64,000 bases of DNA from Pseudonocardia sediminis (GTDB taxonomy: Bacteria > Actinomycetota > Actinomycetes > Mycobacteriales > Pseudonocardiaceae), in NCBI RefSeq assembly GCF_004217185.1, contig NZ_SHKL01000001.1, forward strand, positions 3,842,001 through 3,906,000. Direction: 5' to 3'. Each line of letters starts with the position of its first letter. The first letter of the stretch is position 1. The translations under genes and the position numbers were made by a program. The notes under the pieces are model-generated. The model did not search any database. It saw nothing but the letters and a program-made list of their open reading frames with translations, and was not told the origin of the DNA. This document shows, in pieces, positions 34,779 through 42,338 of the stretch.

Positions 34779-35537
34779 ATGACCGCAGAGGACGCTCCCC
34801 CGGCGATCCGGCTCTCCCCGATGGAGGTCCCCAAGGCCTCCGACGTCCTGGCCAACGAGCTGCGCGAGCGGATCCTGTCCGGTGAGTACGCCGAGGGCAC
34901 CCCGCTGCCACCGGAGCGCGAGCTCGTCGTGCAGACCCGGATGGGCCGCACCACCGTGCGGGAGGCGCTGCGGATCCTGGAGGTCCAGGGCCTGGTCCGG
35001 ATCCGTGCCGGGCGCAACGGCGGCGCGTTCGTCCAGCACCCCGGCGAGGAGTCGGTGGCCAGTACCGTCGAGCTGCTGATCCGCGGCCGTCAGATGCGCC
35101 TGGCCTCGATCCACGAGACGCGCGAGGCGATCGAGCCGTTCTGCGCCCGCCTCGCCGCACTGCACCGGACCGACGCCGACCTCGCCGTCCTGGATGCGGC
35201 CAACGACGCGATCGTGGCCGCCGACGGCCTGGAGGAGTTCCTGCAGGCCAACGTGGACTGGCACGTCGGGGTCGCGGCGGCCGGGCACAACGAGATCCTC
35301 ACCGGGATGATGACCGCGCTCTCGCGCGCGATCTTCGCCGCCACCGCCACGAAGGGCTTCGTCGACGACGAGGTCCGCGGCATCACCGTCCGCGCGCACC
35401 GCTCCATCACCCGCGCCGTACGCGACCGCGACCCGGACGCCGCCGTCCGCCGGATGGGCCGGCACGTCCACGCCTACGCCGAAGCCGTCCTGGCCGTCGA
35501 GGACCGCACCGCCATCGCCCTCCCCGACGAGGAGTAG
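34779..35537 (+). CDS. FadR-subfamily GntR transcriptional regulator
   Basis: 252 residues. N-terminal winged helix (ASDVLANELRERILSGEY, PPERELVVQTRMGRTTVREALRIL split into HTH parts) and an all-helical FCD ligand domain with metal ligands suggested by NVDWHVGVAAAGHN and RAHRSITRAV. FCD proteins sense organic acids or acyl-CoA. Divergent from the beta-oxidation/CoA-transferase operon and flanked by its probable operator at 34734-34744, so likely the repressor of that operon and of itself. Confidence 0.95.
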   Translation: MTAEDAPPAIRLSPMEVPKASDVLANELRERILSGEYAEGTPLPPERELVVQTRMGRTTVREALRILEVQGLVRIRAGRNGGAFVQHPGEESVASTVELLIRGRQMRLASIHETREAIEPFCARLAALHRTDADLAVLDAANDAIVAADGLEEFLQANVDWHVGVAAAGHNEILTGMMTALSRAIFAATATKGFVDDEVRGITVRAHRSITRAVRDRDPDAAVRRMGRHVHAYAEAVLAVEDRTAIALPDEE

Positions 35538-36039
35538 CACCCGCCCCGCCCGACGAGAGCTGCTCTCGTCCAACAGGGGCGTACAGAAGCAGCTCTCGCT
35601 CAGCCGCAGGGTGCCCCGCGCCCCAGGGGTGCGCCTCGCCCAACCCGTGACCGACGAGAGCTGCTCTCGTCCAACGCGGCTGGACGACAGCAGCGCTCGC
35701 TCGGCCGGCGCAGGCATTGCCCTGATGAACCGTGGCGCACGAGCGGTGCTCTCACCCAGCGTCTGGCCGACGAGAGCTGCTCTCGTCCAACTGGGGTGTA
35801 CGACGGCAGCTCTCGCGTAGTCGCAGGGTGTTCTGCGCCCAAGACCCGGGTGCGCGAGCGGAGCTGTCGTCCACCTCGGGCGCGCGAGAGGGGCTGTCGT
35901 CCAGCGGCGGCGGAGGAGCGTGGCCACCACCTCCTTCGCGCGAGCGGGGCTCTCGTCCCGTAGCGGCGGCGGCGCCGACCTCTTCGGTGCGCACGCAGCG
36001 GGGGTGGCGACATCACAGCTATCCGGTCGTCGTATTGAC
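35538..36039. other. Non-coding spacer between GntR and NRAMP genes
   Basis: About 500 bp with no supported gene. Almost all of it is the palindromic repeat array annotated at 35551-35958. Open frames that cross it on either strand only translate the repeats and show no family similarity. Confidence 0.7.
35551..35958. repeat. Array of degenerate 20-bp palindromes
   Basis: Three exact copies of gacgagagctgctctcgtc (35552-35570, 35653-35671, 35769-35787), each an 8-bp stem with a 3-nt loop and each followed by CAAC. At least seven degenerate copies lie between and after them (about 35585, 35683, 35738, 35801, 35852, 35882 and 35938), the last three in the form gcgcgag..ggctgtcgtcca or ggctctcgtcc. 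Successive copies are spaced about 30 or about 52-56 bp apart, with one 68-bp gap. Spacers partly resemble each other (gtacgac/gtacaga, gcagggtg). The copies are too short and the spacers too unequal for CRISPR. Confidence 0.8.
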
Positions 36040-36056
36040 GGATTGTTGAACAATCC
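36040..36056. promoter_or_regulatory. Perfect 17-bp palindrome upstream of NRAMP gene
   Basis: ggattgttgaacaatcc is symmetric around a central G and lies 35 bp before the ATG at 36091. Its right part (gttgaacaatcc) recurs at 38924-38935 before the GntR gene, so both sites are probable operators of that GntR protein. Confidence 0.65.
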
Positions 36057-36090
36057 TTACGTTCGATGGACTCTACGTCAGGAGACCCTG

Positions 36091-37350
36091 ATGACCCAGC
36101 CCGACGACGACCGTTCCTCGAACCCGGTGCCCGCACCGGCGAGTCCGGACCGCCCCACGGTGAACCCAAAGCGGAGCCTGGCGGTGGTCGGGGCCATGTT
36201 CCTGATGGCCATGTCCGCGGCCGGCCCCGGCTTCATCTCCCAGACCGGCACGTTCACGGTCCAGTACGGGGCGTCGTTCGCCGCCGCGATCGTGGCCAGC
36301 GTGCTGATCGACATCGCCGTGCAGCTCAACGTCTGGCGGGTGATCGGGGTGTCCGGGCTCCGCGCCCAGGACTTGGCCAACAAGGTCATCCCGGGCTCGG
36401 GCTACGTGCTGGCCGGCCTGATCGTCGTCGGCGGCGTCGTGTTCTGCATCGGCAACATCAGTGCCACCGGTGCGGGCCTGAAGAACCTGTTCGGCCTCGA
36501 CCCACGCATCGGGGCGTCGATCAGCGCCGTCCTGTGCATCCTGATCTTCACCTACAAGGCCCTGGACGGGACGCTCGACCGTGCCGTGCTGGTCCTCGGC
36601 GCGATCAAGATCGGTCTCATCCTCTACCTCGCGATCGTGACGAACCCGCCGGTCGGCGAGGCCGCGCTGCGCACGGTCGCCCCGGTCGGGCTCGACTTCC
36701 TGCCGGTCCTGACGCTGATCGGCGGCACGGTCGGTGGCTACATCACCTACGCCGGGGCGCACCGCTTCCTGGAGGCGGGCACCACCGGACGGGAGAACCT
36801 GACGTCGATCACCCGCGGGTCGGTCAACGGCATCCTGGTCACGCTGGTGCTGCGGGTCGCGCTGTTCCTGGGGATCCTCGGCGCGGTCACGGCCGGCGCG
36901 CAGATGTCGAAGTCCGACCCGGTCGGCTCGGCGTTCGGGTTCGCAGCCGGGCCCGTCGGCATCGCCCTGTTCGGGCTGGTGTTCTGGACCGCCGGGATGA
37001 CGAGCACGATCGGTGCGTCGTTCACCTCCGGAACGTTCCTCAAGACGCTCTCGCCGTTCGTGGCGAAGCGGTTCAACCTCTCGGTCAGCGTCTTCATCGC
37101 CGTCTCGACGATCCTCTACCTGGTGCTGGGGCAGACGCCGGCCGCACTGCTGGTCTTCGCGGGGGCGTTCAACGGGCTGATCCTACCGTTCGGGCTCGGC
37201 CTCATGCTCTGGATCGCCTGGCGCCGCCGTGACCTGCTCGGCGGCTTCCGCAGCCCGGCGTGGTTCCTCGGGATCGGCGTCGCCGCATGGCTGTTCACCG
37301 TCGTGGCCGGGGTGCTGTCGCTGGCCCAGCTCCCGACGATCTTCCGTTAG
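36091..37350 (+). CDS. NRAMP-family (YcsG-like) membrane transporter
   Basis: 419 residues, about eleven membrane helices. ATG follows AGGAG (36080-36084). The first helix reads AMSAAGPGFISQTGTF; classical metal-transporting NRAMPs carry DPGN there, which is not present, so Mn/Fe transport is doubtful. Genes of this subgroup (B. subtilis YcsG) sit beside the KipI/KipA (PxpB/PxpC) genes, as here, and may carry 5-oxoproline, another small organic solute or an ion. It is convergent with pxpC and the stop codons overlap (TTAG). Confidence 0.88.
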   Translation: MTQPDDDRSSNPVPAPASPDRPTVNPKRSLAVVGAMFLMAMSAAGPGFISQTGTFTVQYGASFAAAIVASVLIDIAVQLNVWRVIGVSGLRAQDLANKVIPGSGYVLAGLIVVGGVVFCIGNISATGAGLKNLFGLDPRIGASISAVLCILIFTYKALDGTLDRAVLVLGAIKIGLILYLAIVTNPPVGEAALRTVAPVGLDFLPVLTLIGGTVGGYITYAGAHRFLEAGTTGRENLTSITRGSVNGILVTLVLRVALFLGILGAVTAGAQMSKSDPVGSAFGFAAGPVGIALFGLVFWTAGMTSTIGASFTSGTFLKTLSPFVAKRFNLSVSVFIAVSTILYLVLGQTPAALLVFAGAFNGLILPFGLGLMLWIAWRRRDLLGGFRSPAWFLGIGVAAWLFTVVAGVLSLAQLPTIFR

Positions 37351-38231
37351 ACCCCGACCGCGCGGAAGCGGAGTCGCTGTCCGGCGCGGACCTGGGCCAG
37401 GAGATCGGTGTCGGCGTCCAGGACGACCGCGGCCACCGGGTAACCGCCGGTCACCGGGTGGTCGGCGAGGAACACCGTCGGACGCCCGGACGCGGCGATC
37501 TGCAGGCTCCCGCGGACGACGCCCTCACTGGGCAGCTCCGCGTCGGCGAACCCGGCCGCGCGCTCCATGGCCGGGCCGTCGAGCCGCATCCCGACCCGGT
37601 TGCTGTCCCGGCTCACCGTCCACGGTGTGCGCAGGAGCGCCTGTACCGCGTCCGCGGTGAACCAGTCGTGACGCGGGCCCAGCACGACCCGCACCGACAC
37701 GTCCCCCGCGGGCGGCGACGCGACCGGCGCGAGATCCGTGGCCGGGGGGACGCCACGCGCCGCGCCGACGGGCAGGACGTCGCCGACGCTCAGGGCCGCG
37801 GGCCCCAGCCCGGCCAGGACGTCGGTCGAGCGGCTCCCGAGCACCGGATCGACCGCGATCGAGCCGCGCACCGCCAGGTACGACCGCACCCCGGCCGCGG
37901 GGGCGTCCAGTCGCAGACGGGCCCCGGCGGGCACCCGCACCCGGCAGTGGTGACCGACCGGACGGCCGTCGACGACCACCTCGCAGGGCGCCCCGGTGAC
38001 GGCGACGGTGGCCCCTCCGCGGACCCGGACGGCGAGGCCACCGAACGTCGCCTCCAGGACGGCGGCGTCCTCGGGGTTGCCGACGAGCCGGTTCCCGAGC
38101 CGGGCGGCAGCCCGGTCCGCGGCGCCCGACACACCCACGCCGAGATCGCTGTACCCCGGCCGTCCGGCGTCCTGCACGGTGGCCTGCGGTCCCGTCGCCT
38201 CGACCACGAGAGCGGTCCTGTCATTCGGCAC
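37347..38231 (-). CDS. pxpC: 5-oxoprolinase subunit C (KipA-like)
   Basis: 294 residues, biotin-dependent carboxyltransferase / allophanate-hydrolase subunit 2 family. Motifs: VQDAGRPGYSDLGVGVSGAADR at the N-terminus (read as two blocks), YLAVRGSI, RDSNRVGMRLDGP, ELPSEGVVRGSLQ and ADHPVTGGYP. With PxpA and PxpB it forms the ATP-dependent 5-oxoprolinase. GTG start six bases after the pxpB stop. No pxpA (LamB/YcsF) gene occurs in the window. Confidence 0.93.
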   Translation of the reverse strand: MPNDRTALVVEATGPQATVQDAGRPGYSDLGVGVSGAADRAAARLGNRLVGNPEDAAVLEATFGGLAVRVRGGATVAVTGAPCEVVVDGRPVGHHCRVRVPAGARLRLDAPAAGVRSYLAVRGSIAVDPVLGSRSTDVLAGLGPAALSVGDVLPVGAARGVPPATDLAPVASPPAGDVSVRVVLGPRHDWFTADAVQALLRTPWTVSRDSNRVGMRLDGPAMERAAGFADAELPSEGVVRGSLQIAASGRPTVFLADHPVTGGYPVAAVVLDADTDLLAQVRAGQRLRFRAVGV

Positions 38232-38237
38232 GCCGGA

Positions 38238-38867
38238 TCAGCCCTCCTCGTGGAAGCGGACCCGCGTGCCGGGCGTGAGCAGCGCCGGCGGGTCGCGGTC
38301 GAGGTCCCACATGCGTTCGCCGGTCTGCCCGATCAGCTGCCAGCCGCCCGGGGACGGTCGCGGGTACACGCCGCTGAACCGTGCGGCGAGGGCGACCGCA
38401 CCGGCCGGGACGCTGATCCGGGACTCGTCGCGGCGGGGCACGACGAGGCGGTCGTCGGTCCCCTGCAGGTACCCGAAGCCCGGGGCGAATCCGGCGAAGG
38501 CGACCGTCCAGACCTGCCCGGTGTGGGCGGCGACGACCTCGGGCACGGTGAGCCCGGTGTGCGCGGCGACTTCGTCGAGGTCGTCCCCGTCGTAGACCAC
38601 CCCGATGTCGAGGACCCGGTCCGGCCCGGAAGCGGCCTGCGGCGCCGGCTCGATCTCGCCGACGACCGCCGCGACCGCCCGCACGTCGGCTCTCGGAGTC
38701 ATCCGCACCAGCACGGTGCGCGCGCCGCGGATCAGGTCGGCCACCCCGGCGAGCCGCCCGGCCGTCATCTCCTCGCGCAGGGCGGCGTGCAGCGCGGTCA
38801 CGGCGGCGGTGTCGTCGACCTCGGCCAGCAGGCCCAGGTCCCCACACGGGCGCAGCGTCCGGCTCAC
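38238..38867 (-). CDS. pxpB: 5-oxoprolinase subunit B (KipI-like)
   Basis: 209 residues from GTG 38867 (VSRTLRPCGDLGLLAEV), chosen because family members start a few residues before PxGD; GTG 38897 in frame is an alternative. Motifs: FAPGFGYLQGTD, VPRRDESRISVPAGAVALA, YPRPSPGGWQLIGQT. KipI-family proteins also inhibit sporulation kinase KinA in Bacillus, but the pairing with pxpC supports 5-oxoprolinase here. Divergent from the GntR regulator with the shared operator in between. Confidence 0.92.
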   Translation of the reverse strand: MSRTLRPCGDLGLLAEVDDTAAVTALHAALREEMTAGRLAGVADLIRGARTVLVRMTPRADVRAVAAVVGEIEPAPQAASGPDRVLDIGVVYDGDDLDEVAAHTGLTVPEVVAAHTGQVWTVAFAGFAPGFGYLQGTDDRLVVPRRDESRISVPAGAVALAARFSGVYPRPSPGGWQLIGQTGERMWDLDRDPPALLTPGTRVRFHEEG

Positions 38868-38923
38868 GGCGTCGGACGATCGGTCATCGGTGATCACCTC
38901 TCCCCCACCAGAACCTACTTTTC

Positions 38924-38957
38924 GTTGAACAATCCAACAAGAGGCCTGTCGTATGCT
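38924..38957 (+). promoter_or_regulatory. GntR operator half and leaderless promoter
   Basis: gttgaacaatcc (38924-38935) matches the right side of the 17-bp palindrome at 36040-36056. TATGCT (38952-38957) ends 6 bp before the GTG of the GntR gene, which is the geometry of a leaderless transcript starting at the start codon. The operator covers the expected -35 region, consistent with autorepression. Confidence 0.5.
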
Positions 38958-38963
38958 GGCGGC

Positions 38964-39683
38964 GTGACGGCATTGACGACGACCTGGACGGCGTCGCTCG
39001 CGCAGCAGCGCGGCAGGATCCAGGTGGGATCGACGGCGGAACGGGTGGCCGACCTTCTCCGCGGACAGGTCCTCGAGGGCGAGCTCCGGCCCGGGATGCA
39101 GCTCGCAGAGGAGCCTCTGGTGGAGGCACTCGCCGTGTCGCGCAACACGGTCCGTGAGGCGCTGCAGAAGCTGTCGCAGGAACGTCTCGTCGAGCACCAC
39201 CGTCACCGCGGGGTCTTCGTCCGTCGCCTCGGCCGCGACGACCTGTCCGACCTGTGTGGGCTGCGACGCGCCGTCGAGGTGGGCGCGGTGCGCGACGCCG
39301 CCGCTCACGCGGTCGACCCCGAGCTCGCCGCCGCGGTGCGGGCCGCCGCCGAGTCGGGACGACGGGCCGCGGACGCCGGCGACTGGGGCGCCGCGGGCAC
39401 GGCGAACGCCCAGACCCACCTCGCGCTCGCCGCACTGGCCGGCAACACCCGCGTCGACGAGACGATGCGCGCCCTGGTCGCGGAGATGCGACTGGCGTTC
39501 CTCGTGGTGTCCGACCCCCGGGCGCTGCACGAGCCCTACGTCGAGGCGAACCTCGCGCTCGGCGAGCAGGTCGTGTCGGGCCGGCTCACCGAGGCGGCGG
39601 ACGAGCTGGACGCCTACCTGCGACGGGCCGAGCGCCATCTCCTCGACATCTACTCCGCCGCGATCGCCGCAGACCGAGCCTGA
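38964..39683 (+). CDS. GntR-family transcriptional regulator (FCD domain)
   Basis: 239 residues. Winged helix (STAERVADLLRGQVLEGEL, EEPLVEALAVSRNTVREALQKL read as HTH) followed by an FCD helical domain (LCGLRRAVEVGAVRDAA, THLALAALAGN, ANLALGEQVVSGR). GTG start with a -10 box six bases upstream suggests leaderless translation. Placed between pxpB and downstream catabolic genes; shared operators imply control of pxpBC and of the NRAMP-like transporter. Confidence 0.94.
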   Translation: MTALTTTWTASLAQQRGRIQVGSTAERVADLLRGQVLEGELRPGMQLAEEPLVEALAVSRNTVREALQKLSQERLVEHHRHRGVFVRRLGRDDLSDLCGLRRAVEVGAVRDAAAHAVDPELAAAVRAAAESGRRAADAGDWGAAGTANAQTHLALAALAGNTRVDETMRALVAEMRLAFLVVSDPRALHEPYVEANLALGEQVVSGRLTEAADELDAYLRRAERHLLDIYSAAIAADRA

Positions 39684-39812
39684 GCGCCGGCGGCGCCGCT
39701 CACGGGCAGCGCCGCTCATGGGCAGCGACCGTGATCGACACCTGTGGTCGGGTCCGAGCCACCGGTGGCCCGAGGGTGACCTCGGACGTCGATCATGTCG
39801 AGCGAGCAGGCC

Positions 39813-40598
39813 TCATCTGCCCTGGAACCGGGGCACCCGGCGCGCGGCGACCTCGGTGACACCGGCCCAGGCGTCCTCGGTGCGGCACGCCCGCGCCATC
39901 GCGCGGGCCTCCAGCTCCATCTGCGCCTCGATCGGTTGCTCCCAGGTGGACAGCAGCAGGTTCTTGATCTCGCCGAACGACCTCGTCGGCCCCTGCGCGA
40001 GCTCGGCGGCCAGAGCCAGGGCCGCGCCGGGCAGCTCCCCGTCGTCGACGACGTCGGACACCAGGCCGCGCTCGTGGGCCTGCGCCGCCGTCCAGGTCTG
40101 GTTGCGCATCAGGAACTCCGCGGTGCGTCGCGCGCCGATCCGCCGGGGCAGGAACGTCGACCCGCCGCCGTCGCAGAGCAGGCCGATCCCGGTGTAGGCG
40201 GCGTAGAACCGTGCCGACCGCGCGGCCAGGCAGAAGTCCGCCGCCGCACTCAGCGCCACTCCCCCGCCGACGGCCAGCGCGTGCACCGCGACGATCACCG
40301 GCGCGTCCATCCGCGCGAACCGCGAGATCGCCGAGTGCAACCCGACCGTGGCGTTCTTGATGAACACCGGCAGGTCGTCGCGGTCGCGGGTCATCGTCTT
40401 CAGGTCGGCGCCGACGGTGAAGTACGGTCCGGCCGCGTCGATCAGGACCGCGCGGACGTCACGGCTCTCGTCGCAGGTGGTCGCGACCCGGCTCAGCTCC
40501 GTGCAGAACTCCACGTCGAACGGGTTGCCGCGGTCCGGGCGGTCCAGCGTGACGTGTCCGACGCCGTCGCGGATGGTGAGGACGACCGGGCCGCTCAC
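39813..40598 (-). CDS. PaaG-like enoyl-CoA isomerase/hydratase
   Basis: 261-residue crotonase. The acid region GIGLLCDGGGSTFLPRRIG has Asp in the place used by PaaG and dienoyl-CoA isomerases (VPDSGGSWFLPR), and the ELA glutamate is absent (GGGVALSAAAD), so double-bond isomerisation is more likely than hydration. GTG overlaps the ligase stop (GTGA). It works with the upstream acyl-CoA ligase. Confidence 0.92.
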   Translation of the reverse strand: MSGPVVLTIRDGVGHVTLDRPDRGNPFDVEFCTELSRVATTCDESRDVRAVLIDAAGPYFTVGADLKTMTRDRDDLPVFIKNATVGLHSAISRFARMDAPVIVAVHALAVGGGVALSAAADFCLAARSARFYAAYTGIGLLCDGGGSTFLPRRIGARRTAEFLMRNQTWTAAQAHERGLVSDVVDDGELPGAALALAAELAQGPTRSFGEIKNLLLSTWEQPIEAQMELEARAMARACRTEDAWAGVTEVAARRVPRFQGR

Positions 40599-42256
40599 GC
40601 TCCGGCGGCCAGCTCGCGGAGGCGGAACTTCTGCACCTTGCCCGTCGCGGTCATCGGCATCTGATCGACCAGCACGAGCTTCTCCGGCAGCTTCTGCGGC
40701 GAGATCCTCCGCTCGGTGCGCAGGAACCCGGTCAGCTCCTCCAGCGTCGGCGTCGCACCGTCGGCCGGGACGACGACGGCGCAGGCGCGCTCGCCCATCC
40801 GCTCGTCCGGGTAGGCGACGACGGCGACCCCGGCCACCGACGGGTGCGCGGACAGATGCCCCTCCACCTCGCCGGCGCTGATGTTGGTGCCGCCGCGGAT
40901 GATGATGTCCTTGAGCCGCCCGGTGACGCGGACGAAGCCGTCGGCGTCGGCGCGGCCGAGGTCGCCGGTGTGGTGCCGGCCGCGGGAGTCGATCGTCGCC
41001 GCGGTGCGCTCGGGCTCGCGCCAGTAGCCGAGGATCGCGCCCGGGCCCCAGTAGCAGATCTCGCCCTCCTCGCCGGGGGCCGCGTCCTCGCCGTCCGGGC
41101 CCATCAGCGTGATCTCGACCCCGGCCAGCGCCGGGGACCCGTCCGAGGTCGACCGCTTCTCCGGCGGGTCCTCCAGGTGGCACGACGTCCCGGCCATGAT
41201 CTCCGAGCACCCGTAGAGCGGCATCAGCAGACCACCGGAGAACGCCGTGGAGAACTCCGCGCCCAGTGCCGGCGGGATCGGGGCTCCGGCGCAGAGCCAG
41301 AACCGCATCGACGAGATGTCGCTCGACGAGGACCTGGCGGCGTCCAGGGCCATCCGCACGAACGGCGTCGCCGACGCGCTGGTGGTGCAGCCGTAGCGCT
41401 CGATACGGCGCAGCGCCTCGGTCGGCTCCCACACGTCGAGCAGGTGCGTCGGCGCACCGACGGTCAGCGGCACGAGCACACCGACGACCAGGCCGGTGGC
41501 GTGCGCGACCGGCGACGGCATGAACATGACGTCGCGGTCGGTCATCGCGAACACGTCGGTCGCCAGGCCGCGGCCGCTGAAGTCCAGGGTGTTCCAGGTG
41601 TGCACGCAGCCCTTGGCCGTCGACTCGGTGCCCGAGGTGTAGACGATCACGTGCGGGAGGTCCGGGTCCGGGTACGGGCCCAGGACATCGGCGCCGGGGA
41701 TCGCCGCACCGGCGCCGCTCGCCTCGTCGAAGGACGTCTCGCCCGGCGCCGGGTCGGCCCGCGCGATCACCAGGTGCCGCAGCGACGGCGAGGAGCTCTG
41801 CAGCCCACGGAACATCGCGGCGTGGTCGAAGCTGCGGAACGTGCCGGTGGTGATCGCGGCGACGGCGTCGGAGTTGGCCAGGACGTGCTCCACCTCGGCG
41901 TCGCGGTAGACCATCATGATCGGCACCATCACGGCGCCGATCCGGCCCAACGCCAGGTAGGAGACGATGAACTCGCTCCAGTTCGGCAGCTGCACCACGA
42001 CCCGGTCACCGGGGCGCACCCCGAGCTCCAGCAGCCGGGCCCCGAGCCGGTAGGCGCGGTCGCGGGTGTCGCCGTAGGTCAGGTCCGCGACACCGTCGGA
42101 GACGTAGGGCCGGTCCGGGGTGGTGTCGGCCCAGTGGTCGAGCAGGGCCGCGGCCGAGCCGTCACGCCAGTACCCGAGCTCCCGGAAACGGCGGACCGAC
42201 TCGTCGTCGTAGCGGCTGGAGACGGTGAGATCTCCGCTGATCTCGGCGCTGACCAT
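40595..42256 (-). CDS. AMP-dependent acyl-CoA ligase
   Basis: 553 residues. ATG at 42256 follows GGAGG with good spacing. ANL motifs: IVYTSGTESTAKGCVHTW (P-loop, with an unusual ESTAKG in place of TGxPKG), YGCSEIMAGT, HTGDLGRADADGFVRVTGR, GGTNISAGEVEGHL and terminal Lys in MTATGKVQKFRLRE. It resembles cyclohexanecarboxylate/benzoate-type ligases. Two FadR-like palindromes lie in its promoter, linking it to fatty- or organic-acid control. Confidence 0.94.
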   Translation of the reverse strand: MVSAEISGDLTVSSRYDDESVRRFRELGYWRDGSAAALLDHWADTTPDRPYVSDGVADLTYGDTRDRAYRLGARLLELGVRPGDRVVVQLPNWSEFIVSYLALGRIGAVMVPIMMVYRDAEVEHVLANSDAVAAITTGTFRSFDHAAMFRGLQSSSPSLRHLVIARADPAPGETSFDEASGAGAAIPGADVLGPYPDPDLPHVIVYTSGTESTAKGCVHTWNTLDFSGRGLATDVFAMTDRDVMFMPSPVAHATGLVVGVLVPLTVGAPTHLLDVWEPTEALRRIERYGCTTSASATPFVRMALDAARSSSSDISSMRFWLCAGAPIPPALGAEFSTAFSGGLLMPLYGCSEIMAGTSCHLEDPPEKRSTSDGSPALAGVEITLMGPDGEDAAPGEEGEICYWGPGAILGYWREPERTAATIDSRGRHHTGDLGRADADGFVRVTGRLKDIIIRGGTNISAGEVEGHLSAHPSVAGVAVVAYPDERMGERACAVVVPADGATPTLEELTGFLRTERRISPQKLPEKLVLVDQMPMTATGKVQKFRLRELAAGA

Positions 42257-42338
42257 CGAGGCCTCCGGGTGTGGTCTGACCATTTGCGGAAGACCGTACG
42301 ATCCCGGAAGTTGTGTGGTCAAGACCACATGTGACCGC
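42257..42338. promoter_or_regulatory. Two FadR-type palindromic operators before acyl-CoA ligase
   Basis: tggtctgacca (42272-42282) is a perfect TGGTC-N-GACCA site, and tgtggtcaagaccaca (42314-42329) is a second palindrome with the same TGGTC/GACCA arms but a two-base centre. They flank the probable promoter of the leftward ligase/isomerase operon. The GntR proteins at 34779 and 38964 are the nearest candidates. Confidence 0.7.

Noticed and set aside
35551..35958. Palindromic array as CRISPR or as coding repeats
   Set aside because: Repeat units are about 20 bp, spacing is uneven (30 to 68 bp), spacers are related to each other and no cas genes are present; translations merely echo the repeat.
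37260..38963. Rightward open frame continuing upstream of the GntR gene
   Set aside because: Only the last 239 codons form a regulator; the upstream part is antisense to pxpB and pxpC and has no homology.
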